Counted from the stretch's first letter, positions 1 to 7,025 are shown. The stretch: 7,116 nt of DNA from Porphyromonas sp. (GCA_029983505.1 JASBZK010000059.1:1-7116), one strand, 5' to 3'. Notes: generated from the letters alone by a model not told the origin. Numbers and translations: made by a program.

Positions 1-8
1 GAAAAAGG

Positions 9-40
9 TTTCTGAAAGTCAATTGTTTTGACTACCTTTG
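9..40 (+). promoter_or_regulatory. Bacteroidetes-type -33/-7 promoter of the operon
   Basis: The sequence TACCTTTG at 33-40 matches the Bacteroidetes -7 consensus TAnnTTTG exactly. A TTTC at 9-12 lies 20 nt upstream, at the place expected for the -33 element (consensus TTTG), with one mismatch. Transcription should then start near 46-48, directly before the first base of the riboswitch closing helix at 49. That agreement between promoter and aptamer boundary supports both calls. The start site itself is inferred. Confidence 0.75.
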
Positions 41-48
41 CAGAAGTA

Positions 49-304
49 AATGGTTTCTATTCCTCAAAAGGTAACAAACGAGCGCGTTTGTCTCAAGGAA
101 TAGATGAAAAGGGAAACAGGTGCAAGACCTGTACAGTACCCGCTGCTGTAATTTCTCTCGGCTCGAGATGAGCCGAAGCCCTCTTTTCGTCACATGCATA
201 GTTTTTGTGGTGTGGTTCACTGTCCGAGAGTATGTCTCAGAGATGCCGGACGGGAAGGATAGAAAAGAAAGGTCATAGGAGGATAAGTCAGAAGACCTAC
301 CATT
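49..304 (+). ncRNA. Cobalamin riboswitch aptamer
   Basis: This leader element senses adenosylcobalamin or a related cobamide and represses the genes downstream when it binds. The closing helix P1 forms between AATGGT (49-54) and ACCATT (299-304). P2 pairs TCTATTCCT (56-64) with AGGAATAGA (96-104) and encloses a small hairpin, ACAAACG (74-80) with CGTTTGT (85-91). The conserved core follows: GGGAAACAGGTGCAAG from 111, with P3 GGG (111-113) to CCC (139-141) and P4 ACAGGT (116-121) to ACCTGT (127-132), then CCCGCTGCTGTAA. P5 is CGGCTC (159-164) with GAGCCG (170-175) around loop GAGAT. The P6 arm pairs GTCCG (222-226) with CGGAC (247-251) and is followed by GGGAAGG. The B12 box is AGTCAGAAGACCTACC (286-301). 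Every conserved landmark of the class is present in order. Ligand preference cannot be read from the sequence. Confidence 0.95.
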
Positions 305-413
305 GACTTTTTCGGACGGCGCCCTTTTGCCCCGTTCCGATATTGTGAGTGAAAATAAACTTCCGGGAGATGAAGTGTACACTCGTGGTGAACTCAGAGC
401 CTTTTGGACGGTA

Positions 414-441
414 TGCGCATAGTCGAGATGCGCAAGGTTTT
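414..441 (+). terminator. Candidate regulatory hairpin with TTTT tail
   Basis: TGCGCAT (414-420) pairs perfectly with ATGCGCA (428-434) around the 7-nt loop AGTCGAG, and AGG then TTTT (438-441) follow. This resembles a weak intrinsic terminator in a riboswitch leader. The T run is short and offset by three bases from the stem, so it may be only a structural hairpin. CGAGATG (424-430), which covers part of its loop and 3' arm, can pair instead with CATCTCG (453-459), so a mutually exclusive fold exists. Confidence 0.35.
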
Positions 442-468
442 AAGCACAAGTTCATCTCGTTTGGTCTT
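442..468 (+). promoter_or_regulatory. Candidate L13 hairpin for kissing with riboswitch loop L5
   Basis: AAG (442-444) with CTT (466-468) and CAAG (447-450) with TTTG (460-463, one G-U pair) form a weak hairpin with a 2x2 internal loop. It shows the 9-nt loop TTCATCTCG (451-459). Bases 452-459 (TCATCTCG) are exactly complementary to CGAGATGA at 164-171, which spans the P5 loop GAGAT of the aptamer. In cobalamin riboswitches an L5-L13 kissing interaction couples ligand binding to expression, so this is a reasonable L13 candidate. The stem is weak, its outer pairs compete with a small GTCT-TTCG-AGAC hairpin (464-475), and the distance from the aptamer is long. Confidence 0.4.
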
Positions 469-504
469 TCGAGACTTTGCTTCCTCCCCGATTGTGTTAT
501 GCAG

Positions 505-510
505 AGAAGG
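505..510 (+). promoter_or_regulatory. Ribosome binding site that fixes the first gene's start
   Basis: The purine run AGAAGG (505-510), continuing into AAG, lies 5 nt before ATG 516 and is the best Shine-Dalgarno-like match near the 5' end of the first gene. It favours ATG 516 over the in-frame TTG at 477, which would put 13 polar residues ahead of a complete lipoprotein signal peptide. Confidence 0.5.
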
Positions 511-515
511 AAGCT

Positions 516-1688
516 ATGAGGTGCATCAAATCGTTTGAGAGATATCTATTCCGCTGTGTTATGGCGACAGTGTGCGCCATAACACTCTTGTCGTGCGACA
601 AGATTCCCGAGTTGCCCACATTTGACGGAGCCAATGGTAAGAAGGTGCGGATGGTGGTGGTAAACGAGGGTCTTTTTACGACGAATACTGCCGCTCTCTC
701 CGTTATTTATGAAGACGGGGAGACGCTTTTTGATGTCTTTAGGTGGGTCAACCGCCGTCCGCTCGGCGATGTGGCACAGTCTATGACGATGATTAACGGG
801 CTTTATTTCGTTGCCGTGAATAACTCCCGTCGGATAGAGATACTGGATCCCGTTTCTTTCAAAAGCGTGGGGAATATCCGCTACAAAGAGAGCGGATCGC
901 CCCGTTTTATCGCTCCCCTTACCGACTCCACGGCTTTCGTGAGCGACCTCCACGGGCAAATGGTCGTCATCCGGACCAAACCTCCTTACAAGGAAATCGA
1001 GTACATGCAGCTGCCTCTGAAACCTGCCGCGATAGAGAAGATGACGACAGCGGGAGGCAAGGTTTTCGGCGCGTATCTCGGCAAGGGTCTTGCGGTTTTC
1101 GACTGCGATGACTACAGCGTACGCCGCATGCGTCTGATGGGGGACGTCGTCGTGGGAGAGCTGACCAAGACGTGCATTATGCCCGTAGACTCCAAGGGGC
1201 GTCTATGGGTTCTCACCCTTCCGCAGCGGGTCAAGGATCAGACACATCTGACACTCAACTGCATCGACACGGCGAGCGAGAAAGTCATCCATAGGGTAGT
1301 CGTGCCTTTCAAGCAAAAGCCTTCAGAAATCCGGAAAGGCGACATCGTCGGGATGCCCAAGTACAACCGCGTGGACATCAATAAGAGCCGTAACCGTATC
1401 TTTTTTAACGTCCTGATCGCTTCCCGGGACGGCTCTGCGGACAATCCCGTCCAGACCGTCTACACGTTGGATACCGACAATAGAACCATCGAGAAGTACC
1501 TCGAGCTGCCCGGTGTGCGTATGATGTACGGGATGGGCGTGTCGCCGGAGGGCGAAGTGTGTCTCTGCGACTGCCTTGACTACACGGCACAAAGAGGCTA
1601 CGTACGCGTCTACCGTCCCGGGATGGGCGAAGTGGCCAAGTATAAAGTCGGGGTCTATCCGCGTATGATTATTTTCCCGGGCAAATAA
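516..1688 (+). CDS. btuG: BtuG-like surface lipoprotein, YncE/DUF5074-type beta-propeller
   Basis: From ATG 516 the protein has 390 residues. It opens with a basic and hydrophobic signal sequence and lipobox LLSC, so Cys27 should be lipidated. The rest is a beta-rich repeat protein. It has the family's opening VVVNEG motif (residues 47-52), then a segment NRRPLGDVAQSM, then repeats of the form YFVAVNNSRRIEILDP typical of YncE-like seven-bladed propellers. It closes with YPRMIIFPGK, the usual C-terminal closing strand. BtuG proteins of Bacteroides bind cobamides very tightly at the cell surface and sit on BtuB as a lid. The riboswitch upstream and the BtuB-type receptor 15 nt downstream make that role likely here. 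C-terminal residues EVCLCDC give an unusual local cluster of three cysteines. Related propellers with other ligands exist, so B12 binding is inferred from context. Confidence 0.8.
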   Translation: MRCIKSFERYLFRCVMATVCAITLLSCDKIPELPTFDGANGKKVRMVVVNEGLFTTNTAALSVIYEDGETLFDVFRWVNRRPLGDVAQSMTMINGLYFVAVNNSRRIEILDPVSFKSVGNIRYKESGSPRFIAPLTDSTAFVSDLHGQMVVIRTKPPYKEIEYMQLPLKPAAIEKMTTAGGKVFGAYLGKGLAVFDCDDYSVRRMRLMGDVVVGELTKTCIMPVDSKGRLWVLTLPQRVKDQTHLTLNCIDTASEKVIHRVVVPFKQKPSEIRKGDIVGMPKYNRVDINKSRNRIFFNVLIASRDGSADNPVQTVYTLDTDNRTIEKYLELPGVRMMYGMGVSPEGEVCLCDCLDYTAQRGYVRVYRPGMGEVAKYKVGVYPRMIIFPGK

Positions 1689-1703
1689 AGACCGAATACG
1701 CGT

Positions 1704-3830
1704 ATGATGACCACCAAGGAAAGTAATAGAACGGGACTCTCTTCGTGGACGGGGGGGTGCAGGAAGGCGTTTATCCATCCTGCCGGAGGAGCCCTTTTGC
1801 TCGGGTTTTGCTTTATGCTCCTCTCTACTTCCGTCGCTTTATCGCAGGAGCCGGAGGGAGGAAAAGGACGAATGCTGGATACGCTCTTTGTCTACGAGAA
1901 ATACATCACCAAAGAAAAGGACGTCCAAGCCGGTGCCAAGGTCACCAAGATTGCTCCGGAGCTGCTCGAAGTCTATCAGAGCCGATCCCTTGCAGAACTC
2001 CTGGAGGGCAATACCGCCATTCACATCAAGAGTATGGGACTCGGAGCACTTGCGACGGCCTCTTTCCGCGGAGCAAGCCCCCAGCAGACGCGGGTCAATT
2101 GGAACGGCGTCAACATCACGCCCGTGATGGCGGGGATATTCGACTTCTCGCAGATGCCTGTCTTTTTTGCAGACAAACTCTCGCTCTACTACGGCTCTAA
2201 CGACGTCAAGAGCGGGACGGGAGCCGTGGGCGGCAGCATCAATATCTCTAATGCACCCGAGTGGGACGGTAGGACGGTGACTACCCTCTCCGGAGAGTAC
2301 GGCTCTTACAACACCTACACCGCCAAAGCTCTCGTCAGATACGGGACTTCGCGGCTCTCTATGAAGACGCGAGCCTACTTCCAGCACTCGGACAATACTT
2401 TTTCTTACGTCAATAAGGTGATGGGCAACGAGCCTTTCATCGAGCGCCGTCGGGATGCGGACTACTCTCAGTTTTCGGCTATGCAGGAGGCGCATTTCCG
2501 CCTCAATCCCCGCTCTGTCCTCTCTGCCGTCCTCTGGTATCAGAAAGGCGATAGGATGCTCCCTCAGCCGCTCGGGGTCGAGGCCACTGCCCATGAAGAC
2601 CAAAAGGAGGACAACTTCCGAGCCTATCTCGGCTGGGACTTCTATGGCGAGAAGTCCCGTGTCTCGGTTAAGGCAGCTTATATCTTCTATGCGATGAAGT
2701 ACGGCAAGTGGTTCGACAACCCGGGCTTCGACCCGTCGGGGACGCGCAATAGTTCCCACTCCGCCCACCTCTCCGGTGATTACTCCCGCCGCCTTTTGCC
2801 GAACCTCCTTTGGGGGACCACTCTTACCTATCGCCACGACATTGCCAATGCAGAGAGCTATCGGGATACGAACCCCGACAATTGGAAGATAGACGACATC
2901 GACTTCACCCCTCCGGAGGTGGAGGCCCCCTTGCTCCGTCACCGTGACATCCTCTCTTGGCATAACTCCATCCGCTGGCAGGCTCTGCCTTGGCTCCTAC
3001 TTGATGGCAGGGGAATGCTTGAGACCGTAGACTGGAAGAAGCCGGTAGCGACCTATTCGCTCGGATTGGTCTCTTCCATAATCCCCGAGAGACTGAGCTT
3101 GCGGGCTTCGGCGTCCTATAACTTCCGCTTCCCTACGCTCAACGAATTGTACTGGAGACCCGGAGGCAATCCCGACGTCCTGCCCGAAGAAGGGCGCTCT
3201 TTCGACGCTACCCTTTCGGGCTCTCTGCCCTTTTTGGAGAAATGGATCCTTTCGGGCGAAGTCTCTGCCTACGCCATGCTGATCGACAATTGGATCCTTT
3301 GGCTACCTACGGATGAGAGTGCGAGAGGCGGAGGCGGATCTGCCGGATCCGGCAACCAGTGGCTCTGGAGACCGCAAAATAAGCGCGACGTACTCTCCTC
3401 CGGCGCGGAGCTCACTTCCAAGCTCGAGTACAAGGATCGGGACTTCCGCGGCAGTCTCACTTTCAATTACTCCTACACGGACTCTCATACGCGCACCAAA
3501 CAGACCGCGGACGACGGTTCGCTCCTTAAGCAAATTCCTTATGTCCCGAGGCAAAAGTGGAGCTTCAGACTGGATCTCTCCTTTCTCGGTGCCTTCCTGA
3601 ACTTCCAGACGACCTACGTCGGCGTGCGCTTTATCACCCAAGACCAGTCCTACTTTACGTACCCCTACAATGTTTGCAATGCCCAAGCGGGCTATACGTT
3701 CCGCCTTGGTCGCGTCACGCTCTCCCCTCAGCTGAGGGCAGACAACCTCTTCAATACCTACTACGAGTCGACCCAGTACTACCCGATGCCCAGACGCAAC
3801 TTCCTCGGCTCGCTTCTCATCAAGTTCTAA
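1704..3830 (+). CDS. btuB: TonB-dependent outer-membrane cobalamin receptor, BtuB type
   Basis: This 708-residue protein is the transport channel of the operon. A long N-terminal signal sequence has its hydrophobic core at about residues 28-44 and a probable cleavage after VALS (Ser47). The TonB box is DTLFV (59-63), close to the DTLVV of Escherichia coli BtuB. The plug domain spans about 76-185, with the conserved SFRGASPQQTRVNWNGV and YYGSNDVKSGTGAVGGSINI segments. The remainder is a 22-strand-type barrel with many aromatic alternating strands, including FRFPTLNELYWRPGG, which is typical of vitamin and siderophore receptors. It ends RRNFLGSLLIKF, a C-terminal phenylalanine signal for barrel insertion. 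It lacks the N-terminal carboxypeptidase-like domain of SusC proteins and has the length of BtuB homologues in this phylum. A glycine and serine-rich loop near residues 540-550 looks extracellular. The start could also be the next codon (1707). Specificity for cobamides rests on the riboswitch and TonB box. Confidence 0.9.
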   Translation: MMTTKESNRTGLSSWTGGCRKAFIHPAGGALLLGFCFMLLSTSVALSQEPEGGKGRMLDTLFVYEKYITKEKDVQAGAKVTKIAPELLEVYQSRSLAELLEGNTAIHIKSMGLGALATASFRGASPQQTRVNWNGVNITPVMAGIFDFSQMPVFFADKLSLYYGSNDVKSGTGAVGGSINISNAPEWDGRTVTTLSGEYGSYNTYTAKALVRYGTSRLSMKTRAYFQHSDNTFSYVNKVMGNEPFIERRRDADYSQFSAMQEAHFRLNPRSVLSAVLWYQKGDRMLPQPLGVEATAHEDQKEDNFRAYLGWDFYGEKSRVSVKAAYIFYAMKYGKWFDNPGFDPSGTRNSSHSAHLSGDYSRRLLPNLLWGTTLTYRHDIANAESYRDTNPDNWKIDDIDFTPPEVEAPLLRHRDILSWHNSIRWQALPWLLLDGRGMLETVDWKKPVATYSLGLVSSIIPERLSLRASASYNFRFPTLNELYWRPGGNPDVLPEEGRSFDATLSGSLPFLEKWILSGEVSAYAMLIDNWILWLPTDESARGGGGSAGSGNQWLWRPQNKRDVLSSGAELTSKLEYKDRDFRGSLTFNYSYTDSHTRTKQTADDGSLLKQIPYVPRQKWSFRLDLSFLGAFLNFQTTYVGVRFITQDQSYFTYPYNVCNAQAGYTFRLGRVTLSPQLRADNLFNTYYESTQYYPMPRRNFLGSLLIKF

Positions 3831-3870
3831 CTGAATTACCAACCAAGCAGCTTCTTAAGCTAATGCACTC

Positions 3871-5343
3871 ATGAAACAAACTCAAGCCCTTACTCTTGCC
3901 GGGCTTTTCTCGGTTCTGTTTTCGCTCTTCGCCCTCTTAGGCTGCGAAAGCGATAAACCGGCTCCCGCCGACTCCGACGACCTCACTTTTACGGTCCGTC
4001 TGCCCGACCCCATCCAAGTGGACGGGGTAAGAGGATCTCTCGCTTACTATTGGGACAAAGATTTTGTCCTCAGTTATCAACTTGCTCAAGGTGGTACGAC
4101 CATCACCGGCGAGCTCAAACCCAAGTTCGTTCTGTCTGACGGTACCGCAGCAGAGTTCCAAATCTCAGACCTTGGAGAGAAAGGATTCCGAAAAGATGAG
4201 AAGTTCGAGATGAAGGGGACGATCAGTGCTGTCACCGGAAAAGAATTGGCTCCGATCACTCTTGTCTCTTCCGATAAGATTGGTAGGGTACTTCCCTTTG
4301 ACTTGCTGAGCTATGTGCCGGAGAGCTTTGATTTGGGCGGCTCTTTCGATTACAAGAGCGGATCCGAGTCCCCTTCTTTCCGGGCAAAGGCAAAAGGCAG
4401 GGTTGTGCTCTTTCAGATAGAGACGGATGCCACGATCACTCCGGTTCTACTGAAGTTCAAATCTGAGAAGACGGACGCTCTGAGCGTTGCATTCCCTGAG
4501 AACGAGTCTCTGTCCCCGGAGTTCTCGCCAAGCTATCTCCTTTGGATGCCAGCTACAGACGTAGACCTTGGAAAGGTATCTGCAGGCATAACCTTCAAGA
4601 AAGGCGACGAGAAGCTCACACTTGAGGCGCCGGCGTATCCGGTCCTCACGGATGTCAAGACACCTCTTGTGCTCTCCATAGATAAAGGAAAACTTGCACT
4701 CTCGAACAAGCCCACCAAGCCAGAGGCAGCTGACGACAGCGAGGGTGGTGACCCGTTTTTTACGATGAACGACATCGATTTCTGGGTCGGAAATGGCTCC
4801 AAGAGGGCTGCTCTTGTGATTGAGTTTCACTTCAAAGAGGGTGAAGACGCTTACGTCTGGGGGTACCGTTTCGATGGAGATAAGACGGGGTACGAGATGT
4901 TCAACGACATCGTGCATGCCGATCCTCGTCTCTCTGCGTTGGATTCGCCAAGTGGTATGGGCGGCTATCAAGTTTTGGGGTGTATCGCCTACCAATCCGG
5001 CGAAACCGTTTCCGTTCCGAAGCCTCCGTTCCTAATTGACGGGAAAGAGGTTCCCAATGACGGCAAAGGACTGACAACGGTTCCCACTTCAAAAGATTTC
5101 GACAGATACATATTCAAGGATCCCAAGGCTTTATTCCGTGCCGGATTCTATACCAACGGATACTGGGTGTACTATACGAAAGACAATCGTCTTGACTCTT
5201 GGACGTACTCCAATATCGTCTACAAGATCCGGCATCTTGCAGACGGAGCCTGGGACGGCTGGTCGTTCCAGATAGGGATGGATTCTTTCACCGGTAATCC
5301 TCTCGGAGGAAAATTCAGACCGGCACCGGCTCCTCAGAATTAA
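3871..5343 (+). CDS. Two-part surface lipoprotein of unknown family in a B12 operon
   Basis: The 490-residue product has a clear lipoprotein signal with lipobox LLGC (Cys25) followed by an acidic segment. I do not recognise the N-terminal part (about 26-280): it is beta-rich, has no cysteines after the lipid anchor and few aromatic clusters, and loosely recalls the beta-sandwich lipoproteins of this phylum. A Pro/Asp/Glu/Gly-rich linker (about 279-295) leads to a C-terminal part (about 296-490) with a distinct pattern: NDIDFWVGNGSKRAALVIEF, then VWGYRFDG (329-336), EMFNDIVHADPRL (ending at 354) and GMGGYQVLG. I have seen similar WGYRWDG...DPRL segments in secreted proteins of several phyla, but cannot name a family. 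It lies 40 nt after the receptor under the riboswitch, so a role in capturing or handing over cobamides at the surface is likely. It could be a counterpart of the B12-binding lipoprotein BtuH, but I cannot claim homology. ATG 3871 is set by the signal peptide. Confidence 0.85.
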   Translation: MKQTQALTLAGLFSVLFSLFALLGCESDKPAPADSDDLTFTVRLPDPIQVDGVRGSLAYYWDKDFVLSYQLAQGGTTITGELKPKFVLSDGTAAEFQISDLGEKGFRKDEKFEMKGTISAVTGKELAPITLVSSDKIGRVLPFDLLSYVPESFDLGGSFDYKSGSESPSFRAKAKGRVVLFQIETDATITPVLLKFKSEKTDALSVAFPENESLSPEFSPSYLLWMPATDVDLGKVSAGITFKKGDEKLTLEAPAYPVLTDVKTPLVLSIDKGKLALSNKPTKPEAADDSEGGDPFFTMNDIDFWVGNGSKRAALVIEFHFKEGEDAYVWGYRFDGDKTGYEMFNDIVHADPRLSALDSPSGMGGYQVLGCIAYQSGETVSVPKPPFLIDGKEVPNDGKGLTTVPTSKDFDRYIFKDPKALFRAGFYTNGYWVYYTKDNRLDSWTYSNIVYKIRHLADGAWDGWSFQIGMDSFTGNPLGGKFRPAPAPQN

Positions 5344-5377
5344 ATAAAACGACACATACATTAAGGTAAAAACCATT

Positions 5378-6832
5378 ATGAACCAAAAGAATAATCTTGC
5401 TCTACTCCTTGTCGGAGTCGCAGTCTCTTTCTCTCTCTTCAGTTGTTCGCTCGAGGACGATGTGATGAATCTCAAAAGGCAGGTAAATGAGCTGAACAAA
5501 CAGTCAAAAGCCTCCATCTCGATCCCCCTTCCGGAAGGAGAAACCTCTCTGCTTTTTAACCCCCGGGAAACAATGTCGGTGACGATCTCGGCCGATGGCG
5601 TTACTGATGTCACCCTTGACAGCAAACTGCCGGAGGGGTGGGGCGTAAAATATGACGAGGAAAAACTCACGCTTACCGTTACTGCGTCAGCAGCGAAAGG
5701 AGAGTCTGCGCGCATAGCAGTAAGCGGCATTGATAAAAACGGGCTCGTGTACAAGGCCATACTCAAGTGCAAAACACGGACACTCGAAGAGCTCCAAAAG
5801 ATAGATTACTCTGATCCGAGGGGTATTTTCGTGCTAAATGAAGGTATGATAAATTGGAATGGCAATGGGACGCCCTCCTCGATCATATACATTCAGCCGG
5901 ATCACCACGTAGTAAGCTGGGCCTATAATATGGTCAATGGCACCAATCTCGGGAACATCTCCCAAGATATGGCCGAGTACAATGGAAATCTCTATGTTAT
6001 TTCCCAAAATCAAGACAAGACTACTGACGGTATTCTTACCGTTATGGAGGGTAAGACGCTGAAGAAGATTGCCAATTACGCCGACGAACTCTCTGTGCTT
6101 GATTGGCCAACACATATCGCCGTGCTTGATGACGCGAACATTTTTATTCGGGATAATAAGGGCATCTATCGTTTTGACCGCAATACCAAAACGCTCACTT
6201 TCGTTGAGGGTACAAACAGCGCTCGCAAGAATACGATGATTATCGTTGACGGGAAAGTAATCTCCTCAACGGGCAAAAAGCTCTTGGTGGTTGAGAAAGG
6301 TATGTCTAAGCTCTCCCAATCCATCAGTTTGCCGGGGGCGATCTCGGGACTTGCACCTGCCGGAGCGGGTGCGTTTTACGTTTCTTACTACCAAAAGAAA
6401 AGTGGTTTTATTGCAAAAATCAATGCCAAGGATTTTACCGTGACCAAAACGAATGAAGTGTCAAATGAGAGCGCCGGTGCACTCAATTTTGTGTTTGCCG
6501 CTTCTTCTCACATTTCAGCCAAAGGCGACAGCATTTATTACTCCGGCACGGCTCCGATCATTTACCGTCACATATTCAGCACGGGAGACACGCGGAAGAT
6601 GTTTGATGCGCATACCATAAACCCCGATCATACCATCACGTACAATACGGCCACCGTCAGCCCGTCTTCCGGACTGGTTTACCTCAATACGCTCGTCGGA
6701 TACGGCTGGGGTAAATTTGATTACAATACTTTCTATGAGATAGATATGACCGGCGCTGAGGGGAAACTCGTTAGGCGCTATGATAACTATACCCAGTACC
6801 CCGCAGGAATATTTTTCCCCTTCGCAAAATAA
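5378..6832 (+). CDS. Second BtuG-like propeller lipoprotein with coiled-coil stalk
   Basis: The 484-residue protein has a signal peptide ending in lipobox LFSC (Cys23). Next comes SLEDD, an acidic stretch like the surface-export signals that follow the lipid-bearing cysteine in Bacteroidetes. Residues 25-44 (DDVMNLKRQVNELNKQ and flanks) form a short heptad-like coiled coil, as in many surface lipoproteins of this phylum. Residues 46-132 make a small beta domain, possibly BACON-like or related to DUF4988 proteins. The rest (about 145-484) is a propeller related to the first gene's: FVLNEG (151-156), the segment NGTNLGNISQDM followed by NGNLYVISQNQ, and the closing YPAGIFFPFAK match the same positions there. 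It is DUF5074-like in its C-terminal region. The first gene has no such stalk. Being last in a riboswitch-controlled B12 operon, it probably binds cobamides too, perhaps a different set or in a reserve role. It starts at ATG 5378 after an A-rich, Shine-Dalgarno-poor gap. Confidence 0.8.
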   Translation: MNQKNNLALLLVGVAVSFSLFSCSLEDDVMNLKRQVNELNKQSKASISIPLPEGETSLLFNPRETMSVTISADGVTDVTLDSKLPEGWGVKYDEEKLTLTVTASAAKGESARIAVSGIDKNGLVYKAILKCKTRTLEELQKIDYSDPRGIFVLNEGMINWNGNGTPSSIIYIQPDHHVVSWAYNMVNGTNLGNISQDMAEYNGNLYVISQNQDKTTDGILTVMEGKTLKKIANYADELSVLDWPTHIAVLDDANIFIRDNKGIYRFDRNTKTLTFVEGTNSARKNTMIIVDGKVISSTGKKLLVVEKGMSKLSQSISLPGAISGLAPAGAGAFYVSYYQKKSGFIAKINAKDFTVTKTNEVSNESAGALNFVFAASSHISAKGDSIYYSGTAPIIYRHIFSTGDTRKMFDAHTINPDHTITYNTATVSPSSGLVYLNTLVGYGWGKFDYNTFYEIDMTGAEGKLVRRYDNYTQYPAGIFFPFAK

Positions 6833-6879
6833 ACGTATAAGACCTCTCGAATTCTGAGTGGCGTAGGACTGCAGAAGAT

Positions 6880-6959
6880 GGTACGTACCGAGGCACTTTC
6901 TTCGGCCTGTACCGGGAGATCTTCCGGTACAGACCCGGGCGATGCGCTCGGTACGTATC
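6880..6959. repeat. Nested palindromic element after the operon
   Basis: An outer inverted repeat pairs GGTACGTACCGAG (6880-6892) with CTCGGTACGTATC (6947-6959): 13 pairs, one of them G-U. Inside it CTGTACCGG (6907-6915) pairs perfectly with CCGGTACAG (6924-6932) around an 8-nt loop. The core hexamer GTACCG or its complement CGGTAC occurs four times, and 6880-6889 is itself a perfect palindrome. No T run follows, so it does not look like a plain terminator. It resembles a REP-like or small non-autonomous repeat, or an RNA structure that protects the 3' end of the transcript. Its nature is not settled by the sequence. Confidence 0.6.
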
Positions 6960-6961
6960 TC

Positions 6962-6975
6962 GCGAACCCGTTCGC
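6962..6975. other. Small hairpin between the palindrome and the terminator candidate
   Basis: GCGAA (6962-6966) pairs with TTCGC (6971-6975) around loop CCCG. It is short and could be chance, but it lies in a gene-free stretch with two stronger structures on either side. Confidence 0.3.
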
Positions 6976-7025
6976 TTCGCCTTCTCCAAGATTTTTACGC
7001 AGCACATCTAATTGCGACTTTACGT

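Larger units (their letters stand above)
305..515 (+). promoter_or_regulatory. Long leader / riboswitch expression platform
   Basis: About 210 nt separate the B12 box from the first start codon and contain no credible gene. Just after the aptamer, CGGACGG (313-319) can pair with CCGTTCCG (332-339) with one bulged T, forming a hairpin with no T run behind it. Two further candidate structures (414-441 and 442-468) are listed separately. GAGATGAA at 367-374 is complementary to TTCATCTC at 451-458, giving another possible long-range pairing. The final stretch carries a purine-rich ribosome site before the ATG at 516. Whether control acts on termination or on translation cannot be decided by eye. 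In Bacteroidetes, translational control by sequestering the start region is common. Confidence 0.6.

Noticed and set aside
32..382. Reverse-strand open frame of 116 codons over the leader
   Set aside because: It lies across the promoter and the structured riboswitch, has no protein-like features, and its existence follows from the opposite strand of a functional RNA.
477..515. Extension of the first gene to an in-frame TTG at 477
   Set aside because: It would add 13 polar residues ahead of a complete lipoprotein signal peptide. ATG 516 has a purine-rich site 5 nt upstream and gives a normal signal sequence.
1839..2963. Reverse-strand open frame of 374 codons inside the receptor gene
   Set aside because: It is antisense to well-conserved plug and barrel sequence, and its translation is rich in Arg, Val and Glu with no recognisable motif. 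It is a shadow of the GC-rich coding strand.
3849..3861. Hairpin AGCTT-CTT-AAGCT between the second and third genes
   Set aside because: A 5-bp stem without a T run is too weak to call a terminator or attenuator. The short gap fits co-transcription.
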